Positions 8,499-18,017 of a stretch of 64,000 nt of DNA are shown here, piece after piece. How positions within the stretch are numbered: position 1 is the stretch's first letter; every line of letters begins with the position of its first letter. The position numbers and the translations under genes are program-made. The stretch is from an uncultured Latescibacterota bacterium (lineage in GTDB: Bacteria > Latescibacterota > UBA2968). A model generated the notes under the pieces. It searched no databases, was not told the DNA's origin, and saw only the letters and a list, made by a program, of their open reading frames with translations. The stretch spans positions 4,094,896-4,158,895 of the forward strand of contig OY282377.1 of the NCBI GenBank assembly GCA_958295785.1. Reading direction: 5' to 3'.

Positions 8499-11400
8499 TT
8501 ACCCCATTTCACCGCCCGCCAATACCTCTTTCAAAAACCGCCCGGTGTGCGAGGCGGTGACAGCGGCCACATCCTCGGGCGTGCCGCACGCGATCAGGTC
8601 TCCGCCCGCATCTCCGCCTTCAGGCCCCAGGTCGATCACCCAATCCGCGGTCTTGATCACATCCAAATTGTGCTCGACCACGATTGCTGTATTGCCCGCG
8701 TCAACGAGGCGATTGAGCACGTCGAGCAGCTTTTGAATATCGGCAAAATGCAAGCCCGTGGTCGGTTCGTCCAAAATATAAACCGTCTGTCCGGTATTCG
8801 GTCGGGCCAACTCGCGGGCGAGTTTCACGCGCTGCGCCTCGCCGCCCGAAAGCGTGGTCGAAGCCTGCCCCATTTTGATATAGCCCAAGCCCACGTCAAA
8901 AAGCGTTTGCAGCGACCGTGCAATGCCGGGCACGGGCGCGAAATGCCCGAGGGCCTCTGCCACGCGCATCGCCAGCACATCGGCGATAGACGCGCCCTTA
9001 TAGGTCACAGCGAGCACATCGCGGTTGTAGCGTTTGCCACCGCAGCTTTCGCACTGCACCCACACATCGGGCAAGAAGTGCATCTCAATGCAGCGCGCGC
9101 CCAACCCCGCGCACGCATCGCACCGCCCGCGCTTGTGGTTAAAACTAAAATGCCCGGCCAAAAACCCGCGCACTTGGGCATCGGGCAGGCTGGCGTACAA
9201 CTGGCGAATCTTGTCGAACACCTTGACATAAGTCGCCGGGTTGCTGCGCGGCGAATGCCCTATCGGCGTCTGGTCGATGTTGATCACCTTATCCACCAAC
9301 TCCAACCCCATTACATCGTCGTGTTCTCCCCACGCCTGTCGCGCCTTGTTCACGCGGGCCGCGAGCGCGCCGAACAGCACGTCATTGACGAGCGAACTCT
9401 TGCCCGAACCCGACACCCCGGTCACGCACGTCAACGTGCCCAAGGGGAACGACACATCCACATGTTTCAAATTGTTGTGCCGCGCGCCCCGGATGCACAA
9501 CGCGCCATTCCCGGCATCGCGCCGCACGTCGGGCACCGCGATCTGCAACGCGCCCGATAAATAACGCGCTGTCAATGACCCATTGTCGCTGTGCAACGCC
9601 TGTGGATGACCAGCCGCCACAACGCGCCCGCCCTCACCCCCTGCGCCCGGTCCAAAATCCAAAATGTGATCCGCCTCATTCAAGGTCTCGCGGTCGTGTT
9701 CCACAACGAGCAGGGAATTGCCCAAATCGCGCAACCGCGCCAGCGCGCCCAACAACCGCCGGTTGTCGCGCTGGTGCAACCCAATGGTCGGCTCGTCGAG
9801 CACGTAGAGCACGCCGGTCAGCCCAGAGCCGATTTGACTGGCCAGGCGAATGCGCTGCGCCTCGCCCCCTGAAAGCGTGGGCGCGCGCCGCCCCAAATTC
9901 AAATAGCCCAGGCCCACCTCGTGGAGAAAGCGCAACCGACTCTGGATCTCGGTCAACACTTCTCCGGCGGCCGCGCGCGCCTGCCCGGTCAACGCCATCG
10001 CGTCGAACCACGCACGCACTTCGGCTATCGGCATCGCCGCCACCTGCGGCATGGTTTTGCCAAAGAGCCTAACCGCCGCGCTTTCGGGCCTCAGCCGCGA
10101 TCCCTTGCAGGACGGGCACGGCACATCTTGGATAAATTCCCCCATCAGCCGGCGAAAACGCGGCGCCTGGCGCACCAGCGCGTCAATTGTGGGAAACAAC
10201 CCCTTAAACTGGAACGCGATCGGGCCAGGGCCTTTTAACCACTGCTCGCCCAACCCGTATAAAATCGCGTGTTGCCCCGCTTTTGAAATGCGCGCAAAAG
10301 GCGTGAAAAGATCAAAGCCCGCGGCGTTGCCCACCGCAGACAGCATGCGGCCCATGGGCGTGGTCGCCCCCACCTTTCCCCACGCGAGCACCGCGCCCTC
10401 GGCCAAAGACTTGTGAACATCGGGAATCAGCGTGTGGATGCCCATGCCGCGCTGCGTTCCGTGCCCTTCGCACGACAAACACCACCCCTCATAACTGTTG
10501 AATGACAACCGCTGCGGCGTGATCGCCTCGAAACTCCGCCCGCATGACGGGCAAGACAAGTGCTGGCTGAACCGCGTCTCCGCCTCGTCATCGGGCGAGG
10601 CAACGATCAAAACGCCCCCGGAAATCTCCAACGCGCGCGCGGCCGATTCCGCGATGCGCTTGCGATTCTTCTCGTCTGCAATCACGCGATCCACCAAAAT
10701 CTCGACTCGGTGAGACTGCCGGTAATCGATCTCGGGAGGGGCAGCCAAGTTGAAAACTTTGCCATCGAGCCTGCCGCGCAAATACCCATCCCGGCGGAAG
10801 CGGTTGAGCAAGCTGGCGTAATCTTCTCCCTTGCCGAGTTCCACGGGCGCGAGCAGGTACAAGTGCCGCCCCATTTTCAGCACGCGATCTACAATCTCCG
10901 CCACCGCCTGACTGCCCGCCATCGCGTCGCAATCTGGGCAATACACCTCGCCCAACAGCGCGTACAATGCCCGCAGATAATCCTGCACCTCGGTCACAGT
11001 GCCCACGGTCGAGCGCGGGTTTTTGCTCGCGGCCTTTTGTTCAATGGCGATAGCGGGCGACAAGCCCAAAACGCGATCCACCTTGGGCTTGGGCATTTGC
11101 CCCAAAAACTGCCGCGCATAAGCCGACAGGGATTCCACGTATCGCCGTTGCCCCTCGGCGTAAATCGTATCGAGTGCCAGCGATGATTTGCCCGAACCGG
11201 ACACCCCGGAAATCGCGGTCATTTTTTCGCGTGGGATGGACACATCCACACCTTGCAAATTGTTCTCCCGCGCGCCCCAAACGTCAATGGTGCGAACCCG
11301 CCCATGCACACGCGCTTTGCCGGGGGGTTTCGAGACCGCAGGCGTGCGCGCCCATGCGTCGCCGAGGGCGCGCCCAGTGTGGGACTCGGGGGATTCGGTC

Positions 11401-14159
11401 AATTGTTCGGGCGTGCCCACGGCCAGCACTTGCCCGCCTGCCTCGCCGCCTTCAGGCCCCAGGTCGATCACCCAATCCGCGGTTTTGATCACATCCAAAT
11501 TGTGTTCGATAACCACCACCGAATTGCCCATATCCACGAGCCGGTGCAACACGTTCAAAAGATTTTGAATATCGGCAAAATGCAAGCCCGTGGTCGGCTC
11601 GTCCAAAATGTACAGGGTTTTGCCCGTGCTCCTGCGGCACAGTTCCCTCGACAACTTGACCCGTTGGGCCTCGCCGCCGGACAAGGTGGGCGCGGGCTGG
11701 CCCAATTTGACGTAGCCCATCCCCACATCGACCAGGGTTTGGAGCACGCGGTGAATGCCGGGGATCGCGTCGAAAAACGCATGGGCTTCCGCCACTTCCA
11801 TCGCCAGCACATCGGCAATGGACTTGCCCCTGTAAGTCACATCTAGGGTCTCGCGGTTAAAACGCCGCCCCTCGCACACCGGGCACGTCACCCACACATC
11901 GGCCAAAAAATCCATCTCGACCAAATTCGCGCCATTGCCCTTGCACGCTTCGCACCGCCCGCCCTTCACATTAAAACTGAAACGCCCGGGTTTATGGCCT
12001 CGGACCTTGGACTCGGGCAATTCGGCAAACAATTTGCGAATGGGGTCAAAGGCACCCGTATAGGTCGCCGCATTGCTGCGCGGCGTGCGCCCGATGGGCT
12101 GTTGGTCGATCTCGATGACCTTGTCCATCAGGTCGATGCCCTCGATGCAACGGTGCGCGCCAATCTCCATCTCTGCGCGATTCAACGCACACGCCAGGGC
12201 CGGATAGAGAATATCCGCGACCAGCGATGATTTGCCCGACCCCGATACCCCGGTGACACAGGTGAACGCGCCGAGCGGGATTTTTACGTCGATATCTTTG
12301 AGGTTGTTTTGACGCGCGCCCCGAATCCATATCCCGCGATCTGATACCGCCCGCCTTTGCGGGATGTCAATTTTCTTTTTCCCCGAAAGATACGCCCCTG
12401 TCACCGAATGCTTTCGCCGCGCCACCTGTTTCCACGATCCCTCGGCGACCACCTGCCCGCCCGTGTGCCCCGCGCCGGGGCCAAAATCCACCACCCGATC
12501 CGCGCGGCGCATCGCGTCTTCATCGTGTTCAACCACAATCACCGCATTGCCCACATCCCGCAAGCGGCACAGGGCGTCGAGCAGGCGCCGGTTGTCGCGG
12601 TGGTGCAGGCCAATCGACGGTTCGTCCAACACATACGTCACCCCGACCAACCCGGAGCCGATCTGACCGGCCAGGCGAATGCGCTGCGCCTCGCCGCCGG
12701 AAAGCGTGGGCGCCGTGCGATCTAGCGCGAGATAATCCAACCCCACATCCAACAGAAATTGCAACCGCCCGATAATTTCCTTCAAAGCGTCTTCGGCAAT
12801 GCGCGCCTGCACCTCGGTCAATTTGAGCGAGAAAAAAAAAGCGTGCGCGTCTGCGACCGTCATCGCCGCGACATCGGGCAGGGTTTTGCCTTCGATCTCG
12901 ACCGAGAGGGCTTCGGGCTTCAACCGCACGCCGCGGCATTCGGGGCACTCGCCCACGCGCATAAACGGCGCCAGCCGCTTGCGGATCAAGGGACTGCGCC
13001 CCTCGGCAAATTGCCGCTCCATCGGTGGCAAAATGCCTTCGAACCTATCGCGGTGGCGTTTCACACTGCCGTTGCTCCGCCGCCATTCAAACGCCATCTC
13101 GCCTTTGATGCCGTATAACAACGCCCGTTGCCCCTCGGGTGAAATGCGCTTCCACAGCGTTTGCAAAGTCGCGCCATAACGCTTCAACACGCCCGCATAG
13201 AAGTGGTTTTTCCACCGATTTTTGGGGATGCCCAGCGGCGCGATAGCGCCTTTGATCACAGACAACGCGGGATCGGGCACGACCTTTTTGAGATCCATCG
13301 CAACGCGCGTGCCCAAACCGCGACAGCCGGGGCACATGCCCTGTGGACTGTTGAACGAAAACAATTGCGGCACGGGCTCCTGCGCGCTACGCCCGCATTT
13401 GGGACACGAAAAATGCGTGCTAAACAGAATATCATCCCCAGCTTCGAGGCTGACAATGACCGCGCCCTTGCCCATCGCAAGACCGGCATCTACGGCCTCG
13501 CCAACGCGCCCTCTCGCGTCCTCCTTGACGACAATCCGGTCGATCACCACCTCGATATCGTGCCTGATATAGCGTTCCAATTTCGGGGTCTCGGTCAGCA
13601 CCACCACCTGTCCGTCCACGCGCACGCGGATATATCCCTCTTTTTGCAAATTCTCAAACAGATCGCGGTATTCCCCTTTGCGGCCCTGCACCAGCGACGC
13701 CAAGATGTGAATGCGCGCGCCCGCGCCCAATGCCATAATGCGATCCACAATGCCATCGCGCGTTTGCGCCCCTATCGGCGTGTGGTCGTAGATGCAATGC
13801 GGCGTGCCCACCCGCGCAAACAGCACGCGCAAATAGTCGTAGATTTCGGTGATTGTGCCCACCGTTGACCGGGGATTGCGTCCCGCGGTTTTTTGCTCAA
13901 TGGAAATCGTCGGCGACAATCCCGTGATCTGATCGACTTCGGGCTTTTCCATCTGCCCCAAAAATTGCCGCGCATAAGCCGATAGGGACTCGACATACCG
14001 CCGCTGCCCCTCGGCGTAAATCGTATCAAAAGCCATTGAAGACTTGCCCGAACCCGAAACACCCGTAAAACAGATCAACGCATGTCGGGGCAATACCAGA
14101 TCCACATTTTGCAAATTGTGAACCCGCGCGCCCTTCACGACAATATTTTTCGTCTCCAT
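8499..14159 (-). CDS. uvrA: Tandem-duplicated excinuclease subunit UvrA (single-chain double UvrA)
   Basis: 1886 residues, about twice the usual 940. Start at METKNIVVKGARV (ATG 14159); a longer frame only translates an intergenic repeat. Two complete UvrA units follow each other, giving four Walker A motifs (GVSGSGKSS near residues 35, 636, 986 and 1583), four LSGGEAQR signatures and two full sets of CxxC zinc pairs (for example CPKCG...CPGCRG and CPSCG...CLSCEG). UvrA normally dimerises for damage recognition in nucleotide excision repair, so this chain equals a covalent dimer. Similar double UvrAs are known, for example in Chlamydia. The two halves have diverged in sequence, so the duplication is old. 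The cas operon follows directly. Confidence 0.97.
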   Translation of the reverse strand: METKNIVVKGARVHNLQNVDLVLPRHALICFTGVSGSGKSSMAFDTIYAEGQRRYVESLSAYARQFLGQMEKPEVDQITGLSPTISIEQKTAGRNPRSTVGTITEIYDYLRVLFARVGTPHCIYDHTPIGAQTRDGIVDRIMALGAGARIHILASLVQGRKGEYRDLFENLQKEGYIRVRVDGQVVVLTETPKLERYIRHDIEVVIDRIVVKEDARGRVGEAVDAGLAMGKGAVIVSLEAGDDILFSTHFSCPKCGRSAQEPVPQLFSFNSPQGMCPGCRGLGTRVAMDLKKVVPDPALSVIKGAIAPLGIPKNRWKNHFYAGVLKRYGATLQTLWKRISPEGQRALLYGIKGEMAFEWRRSNGSVKRHRDRFEGILPPMERQFAEGRSPLIRKRLAPFMRVGECPECRGVRLKPEALSVEIEGKTLPDVAAMTVADAHAFFFSLKLTEVQARIAEDALKEIIGRLQFLLDVGLDYLALDRTAPTLSGGEAQRIRLAGQIGSGLVGVTYVLDEPSIGLHHRDNRRLLDALCRLRDVGNAVIVVEHDEDAMRRADRVVDFGPGAGHTGGQVVAEGSWKQVARRKHSVTGAYLSGKKKIDIPQRRAVSDRGIWIRGARQNNLKDIDVKIPLGAFTCVTGVSGSGKSSLVADILYPALACALNRAEMEIGAHRCIEGIDLMDKVIEIDQQPIGRTPRSNAATYTGAFDPIRKLFAELPESKVRGHKPGRFSFNVKGGRCEACKGNGANLVEMDFLADVWVTCPVCEGRRFNRETLDVTYRGKSIADVLAMEVAEAHAFFDAIPGIHRVLQTLVDVGMGYVKLGQPAPTLSGGEAQRVKLSRELCRRSTGKTLYILDEPTTGLHFADIQNLLNVLHRLVDMGNSVVVIEHNLDVIKTADWVIDLGPEGGEAGGQVLAVGTPEQLTESPESHTGRALGDAWARTPAVSKPPGKARVHGRVRTIDVWGARENNLQGVDVSIPREKMTAISGVSGSGKSSLALDTIYAEGQRRYVESLSAYARQFLGQMPKPKVDRVLGLSPAIAIEQKAASKNPRSTVGTVTEVQDYLRALYALLGEVYCPDCDAMAGSQAVAEIVDRVLKMGRHLYLLAPVELGKGEDYASLLNRFRRDGYLRGRLDGKVFNLAAPPEIDYRQSHRVEILVDRVIADEKNRKRIAESAARALEISGGVLIVASPDDEAETRFSQHLSCPSCGRSFEAITPQRLSFNSYEGWCLSCEGHGTQRGMGIHTLIPDVHKSLAEGAVLAWGKVGATTPMGRMLSAVGNAAGFDLFTPFARISKAGQHAILYGLGEQWLKGPGPIAFQFKGLFPTIDALVRQAPRFRRLMGEFIQDVPCPSCKGSRLRPESAAVRLFGKTMPQVAAMPIAEVRAWFDAMALTGQARAAAGEVLTEIQSRLRFLHEVGLGYLNLGRRAPTLSGGEAQRIRLASQIGSGLTGVLYVLDEPTIGLHQRDNRRLLGALARLRDLGNSLLVVEHDRETLNEADHILDFGPGAGGEGGRVVAAGHPQALHSDNGSLTARYLSGALQIAVPDVRRDAGNGALCIRGARHNNLKHVDVSFPLGTLTCVTGVSGSGKSSLVNDVLFGALAARVNKARQAWGEHDDVMGLELVDKVINIDQTPIGHSPRSNPATYVKVFDKIRQLYASLPDAQVRGFLAGHFSFNHKRGRCDACAGLGARCIEMHFLPDVWVQCESCGGKRYNRDVLAVTYKGASIADVLAMRVAEALGHFAPVPGIARSLQTLFDVGLGYIKMGQASTTLSGGEAQRVKLARELARPNTGQTVYILDEPTTGLHFADIQKLLDVLNRLVDAGNTAIVVEHNLDVIKTADWVIDLGPEGGDAGGDLIACGTPEDVAAVTASHTGRFLKEVLAGGEMG

Positions 14160-14244
14160 AAAAACCTTTATATTTTGGTAAGGGGTAAGATGCGGATCGC
14201 GGATTGAGCAGATTGCGCGGATGACACGGATGAAAGGCAAAGGC

Positions 14245-14301
14245 AAGATGCGAGGATAGAAACGTAGGGGCGGCGCCCCCGTGCCCGCCCGAAAATGCAA
14301 G
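14245..14301 (+). repeat. Dispersed palindromic repeat, copy A
   Basis: An intergenic copy of a repeat with core GTAGGGGCGGCGCCCCCGTG, preceded by GATGCGAGGATAGAAAC and followed by CCCGCCC. It folds into a GGGCG/CGCCC hairpin. Other copies lie at 26009-26040 (inverted), 28871-28900, 47378-47453 and 61890-61953. It sits in the uvrA upstream region (14160-14350), which otherwise shows no gene. Confidence 0.8.
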
Positions 14302-14350
14302 GTAAGAGGGCGATCCAACCCATCTCCCATCTTTCGCCTTTAACCACACC

Positions 14351-16492
14351 CTAAAAGCTGACCGCTGATGCCTGATGGCTCATCGTAAAATGCGCCCAGC
14401 CTTTCCAGCGATCAATCCCTGTTAGGCGCAGGTCAATTTCATCGCCAACCGCTACGGGATACCCCGGATAGATGACGGTTTTGAAGGGATGGTCGAGCAG
14501 TTCCACGAGGACGCCGCGCGTTTTGAGGTGCAGAACAACGGCGCGAAATTCCCGACCGAGTTGATTTTCCCACGATTGGAGCACGAGGTTGCGGGTGTGG
14601 CGATAAACCAACCCGTCAATCATGCCCTGCGTTTCCCACATGCGATAGCGAAGGGTGTCGAGGTCGTCAACCGAGTAGAGCACTTGCTCGGTTTGCAGAT
14701 GGTGATCGATCTGGCGTTGCATGACCAGATCGGCGTATCGCGTGAGGGGTTGCGCGATGGGGCAATAATGCGAGATGCCATAGCCGCGATGTCGGTCTGG
14801 CATTGTGCTCAGGCCGATATTGGGGGTGTGGCGATGCAATTCGTGGCGGCGGACAACCGGATGTGAAATTTGGCGGATGGCATCGGCATTTTCGATGGGA
14901 TCGCGGGTTTCGTAAATCGCGGGAATCCCCTTGTTATCGCACCACCGGCCAACAGCCACGCCCGCGAGCAGGCGCGATTCCCGCGCGATGCGATAGGCAG
15001 CGTTTTGGGGTTCGTCTTTCTCAAGGTCTCGAAGGGCTATTTGTCGTTTTTCGCGGAGGCGTGCGGTCAATTGTGAGAAAAATTGGATGGCGCGGTGCTG
15101 CGGATGCGCCGGATCGCCGAGGGCCTGATCGACGCTTTCGGGCGAAAGGTCGGCTTTGCTGATGGCGGTTGTCTGCGCGATGCAAAAATCTTTGAGCCGG
15201 CCCTCCCGATTCGCGCGCCAGAAAATGCTGAGTGCTGGACGCGCCTGTTGAAAGTCGCCCAAGTCGTGGACAATGCGCGGGGGAAGCATGGGGATGGGGT
15301 GATCCGGAAAGGGAATGCGCGCCCCACGCTCGGCAGCATCGCGGTCAATGGCCGAATCTTTGGGGATGAGGGCGGCGATATCCGGGATGTGTACGCCAAA
15401 TTCCGGGCCTCGAAAAAGCGTGCGGCGGAACGAGAGGGCAATGTCTGTATCGGGCAGGTGGATCACAAAGACCTTTTGTTTTTTGCGATAGCCAACTGCG
15501 GGCGCGAGGGTTTCGGCTTGGCGGAGGGCGTCCTCTGAAAATGCAATGGGGACTTCGGCGCGGAGCAGATCGAGATTTTCATTGCGATCCCACACCTTTT
15601 TTTTGATGAGCAATTCAACCGCAGATTTTTGGCGGTTTTTTTTGTTTTCGCATATTTCGGCGAGCAATGCCTGCGCCTGGCGCGCGTGTTGGGACTCGCG
15701 GCCCCACAGGGCGTATTGTCGAATCTGTTCCAAATAGGTTTGCTGGCGCGGGGTCAGGGTGTGTACTGCAATGGATTCGGCCTCATTCTGCATGGCGTGG
15801 ATCACTTCCTCGCGCTCTTCATCCCGGTCTTTTCTGCGGCTGTCGCGGCGGCGGCGGAAGCTCACTTGATCGACCGCGTAGGGCGAATACACATTGGAGG
15901 CGCGGGGCCGAAAATACGCACAGGCGTGGTGCAAATGCAGATAGAGGGCCATCCACTGCGTCGCATCGGCATCGCCATTGTAAAAGAGATCGGCGATTTC
16001 TGGCAGGGAAAGGGCCGTATCGGATTCAACGGCGAGTTCCCACACGTCTTTGAGGTCAATTTCCCGGCTCAACGCATGCACGGTCGCGGCATGTGCCTTA
16101 AGCGGCACATCGCGCGATGAGATGCCGCTGAGATAGACGAGATTTGTGCGGTGAAAGCGGAGGCGGCGATCATCTTCGGATAAAACGGCGATCTCGGAAA
16201 TATTGCGGGGCAAAACCCCTTGGCAAGTGCCGAGCAACAAACGCTTGCGAAAGCGAAACAAGACGATCTCATCGCGGACAGGCGTGCCGGGCAACCGGGC
16301 CGCCATGTCCTTTGGCGGGATCATCTCCGCGGGCAGGGGACTCAGCACCGGGGCTTCGTCCAAACGGCCCGTATAGCGTTCGTCATTGCCGCGTTCATTG
16401 CGGATGACGAATCCGTAGATGCGCTTGAGCAAGTTGGCATAGTAGTAGAGATAGCGGTTGGAAATTGCGATTTCGCGTTTGGAATTTTGCAT
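14351..16492 (-). CDS. RNB-domain (RNase II/R-like) protein with degraded catalytic loop
   Basis: 713 residues; ATG at 16492 with AGGAG 7 nt upstream. The C-terminal half is an RNB fold: SHYCPIAQPLTRYADLVMQRQ (about 573-593) matches the conserved S-P-I-R-R-Y-A-D segment, followed by an S1-like tail (FRAVVLHLKTRGVLVELLD). The catalytic loop, normally D-x-x-D-A-x-D-F-D-D, reads IHLPDTDIALSF (about 344-355), so most metal-binding aspartates are missing. It may bind RNA without 3'-5' exonuclease activity, or be a divergent paralogue. A long middle region (200-330) is charged and helical. It lies downstream of a terminator on the same strand as DUF1501, so it probably has its own promoter. Confidence 0.8.
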   Translation of the reverse strand: MQNSKREIAISNRYLYYYANLLKRIYGFVIRNERGNDERYTGRLDEAPVLSPLPAEMIPPKDMAARLPGTPVRDEIVLFRFRKRLLLGTCQGVLPRNISEIAVLSEDDRRLRFHRTNLVYLSGISSRDVPLKAHAATVHALSREIDLKDVWELAVESDTALSLPEIADLFYNGDADATQWMALYLHLHHACAYFRPRASNVYSPYAVDQVSFRRRRDSRRKDRDEEREEVIHAMQNEAESIAVHTLTPRQQTYLEQIRQYALWGRESQHARQAQALLAEICENKKNRQKSAVELLIKKKVWDRNENLDLLRAEVPIAFSEDALRQAETLAPAVGYRKKQKVFVIHLPDTDIALSFRRTLFRGPEFGVHIPDIAALIPKDSAIDRDAAERGARIPFPDHPIPMLPPRIVHDLGDFQQARPALSIFWRANREGRLKDFCIAQTTAISKADLSPESVDQALGDPAHPQHRAIQFFSQLTARLREKRQIALRDLEKDEPQNAAYRIARESRLLAGVAVGRWCDNKGIPAIYETRDPIENADAIRQISHPVVRRHELHRHTPNIGLSTMPDRHRGYGISHYCPIAQPLTRYADLVMQRQIDHHLQTEQVLYSVDDLDTLRYRMWETQGMIDGLVYRHTRNLVLQSWENQLGREFRAVVLHLKTRGVLVELLDHPFKTVIYPGYPVAVGDEIDLRLTGIDRWKGWAHFTMSHQASAVSF

Positions 16493-16510
16493 GGTTTTGC
16501 TCCTATTGCA

Positions 16511-16539
16511 AAAAGCCCCGGCGCGTGACCGGGGCTTTT
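16511..16539. terminator. Bidirectional intrinsic terminator
   Basis: A perfect 11-bp inverted repeat AAAAGCCCCGG...CCGGGGCTTTT around a 7-nt loop, with T-runs on both sides. It lies between the DUF1501 stop (16564) and the RNB gene start (16492). It should end the DUF1800-DUF1501 transcript on the minus strand. Confidence 0.9.
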
Positions 16540-16563
16540 GTGATTTCAGGCGATGCGGCGCCT

Positions 16564-17982
16564 TTAGCGGTTTCGGTACGCCTCAACAAATTGCAAGAAA
16601 TCGCCAAACCCAACGCTGCCATCGCCGTCCAAGTCGTATTGGGCTTCGGTGCCGCCATAAGCGCGGGCGAACTGGAGAAAGTCGGCAAAATCGACGTTGC
16701 CATCGGCATTGAAATCGGCTTTGGCGAGTTCGGGTGTTGAACTGAGAAGGGGAATGAGCGCGGGAGTGGACGAGAAAATATTTGAGAGCACATTTCCCGA
16801 CACGTCAAACCACTGGTTGAGCACAGACGCATAGACTTGGCGGAAGTCATAGTCGAAGAAAAAGTCCCCGCGTCTGTCAACCCGTTCAAAATCGGGATCT
16901 GCCCCTACAACGCCCGCATTGATGGAAGGACCAAAGAAGAACATAGGCGCCGATGTGCCGTGGTCCGTGCCCGCGCTGCCGTTTTCTTTCACGCGCCGAC
17001 CAAATTCTGAAATGCTCATGCCCAAAACGCGATCTTGCAACTGGTGTTGCCGCAGGTCTTGCACAAAAGCCGCGACCGAGGTGTTGAGATCGCGCATCAG
17101 AACGTCGTGGCGGTTGAGTTGATTGGCGTGCGTGTCGTATCCGCCTTGGGAAACGAGATACACTTTGGCTTTCAAGCCGCCCGCGATCAACCGCGTGACC
17201 AAACTGAGTTTATCCGCGAGCGAAGAATTGGGATATTCCACGCGGTTCTCGCTCCTGCTTGCGGCATCTCTGACTTGTGAGGAGTAGCGCAGGGATTCAA
17301 AATTGATGCGGCGGATAAAGTCGAGCTCATACCCAGCCGGCGTGGGAATTTTGTTGTCCTCGATGATTTTGTTGCCCCGCTCCACGAGATAGAAAAATTG
17401 CCTGGGGTTGCGAAGCGCGATGCCCATCGCGCCGTTTTTGCCCAACAGCGCGAGCGATAGCACGGGGCCAATATCCACGGCCAAGGGATGTTCGGGCATG
17501 GCGTCTGGCGATCCCGAAAGCTGGGTTTCGAGATAGCGACCCAGCCAGCCGTGCGTCAAAAATTCGTCGGCGTCCGATGCGGTCATCCAGATATCGGTCG
17601 AGCGAAAATGCGAGCGGTTGGGATTGGGATAGCCCACGCCCTGCACGATCATCAACTGGCCTTCGTCATAGAGTTCTTTGAACCCCGTCAGTTGCGGATG
17701 CAGGCCCTGCGCGTCCGTGAGTTTGAGGGCGTCTCCCTTTTTGATGTGGATGGCGGGCCGCGCCTGATAATAGGCATCGTTTTCAAAATTGATCAGGGTG
17801 TTGAGGCCATCATTGCCGCCGTTGAGGCGAATGATAACGAGCACGCGGTCGGTCTGGCTGAGTGCGGCGGCGGCCATGGGGCCAACGGCTTCGGCGCGGC
17901 CATAAGCGCGCGTCATAAAACCGCCCAGCGCAAACCCGGCACCGCCTCGGCTTGCATTTTTGATAAAGTCGCGTCTGTTCAT
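16564..17982 (-). CDS. DUF1501 family exported protein with dockerin-like C-terminus
   Basis: 472 residues from the ATG at 17982 (AGGAG 7 nt upstream). The N-terminus MNRRDFIKNASRGGAGFALGG is a Tat-type signal (RR motif). The body matches DUF1501, a family related to sulfatase/alkaline-phosphatase folds (VLVIIRLNGGNDGLNTL, GWLGRYLETQ, GTDHGTSAPMFFFG). The last 50 residues contain two EF-hand-like loops, DFNADGNVDFADF and DLDGDGSVGFGDF, each followed by LQF..AY, as in dockerin type I pairs. Its partner DUF1800 gene lies 35 nt upstream; such pairs are common in Planctomycetes and related phyla. The biochemical function is unknown. Confidence 0.92.
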   Translation of the reverse strand: MNRRDFIKNASRGGAGFALGGFMTRAYGRAEAVGPMAAAALSQTDRVLVIIRLNGGNDGLNTLINFENDAYYQARPAIHIKKGDALKLTDAQGLHPQLTGFKELYDEGQLMIVQGVGYPNPNRSHFRSTDIWMTASDADEFLTHGWLGRYLETQLSGSPDAMPEHPLAVDIGPVLSLALLGKNGAMGIALRNPRQFFYLVERGNKIIEDNKIPTPAGYELDFIRRINFESLRYSSQVRDAASRSENRVEYPNSSLADKLSLVTRLIAGGLKAKVYLVSQGGYDTHANQLNRHDVLMRDLNTSVAAFVQDLRQHQLQDRVLGMSISEFGRRVKENGSAGTDHGTSAPMFFFGPSINAGVVGADPDFERVDRRGDFFFDYDFRQVYASVLNQWFDVSGNVLSNIFSSTPALIPLLSSTPELAKADFNADGNVDFADFLQFARAYGGTEAQYDLDGDGSVGFGDFLQFVEAYRNR

Positions 17983-18017
17983 AACGAACTCCTGTGGCAA
18001 AAGACGGATGCCGCGTT

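Noticed and set aside
8295-9560. 421-codon plus frame across the end of uvrA
   Set aside because: It is antisense to UvrA signature and zinc-finger motifs and has no recognisable domain.
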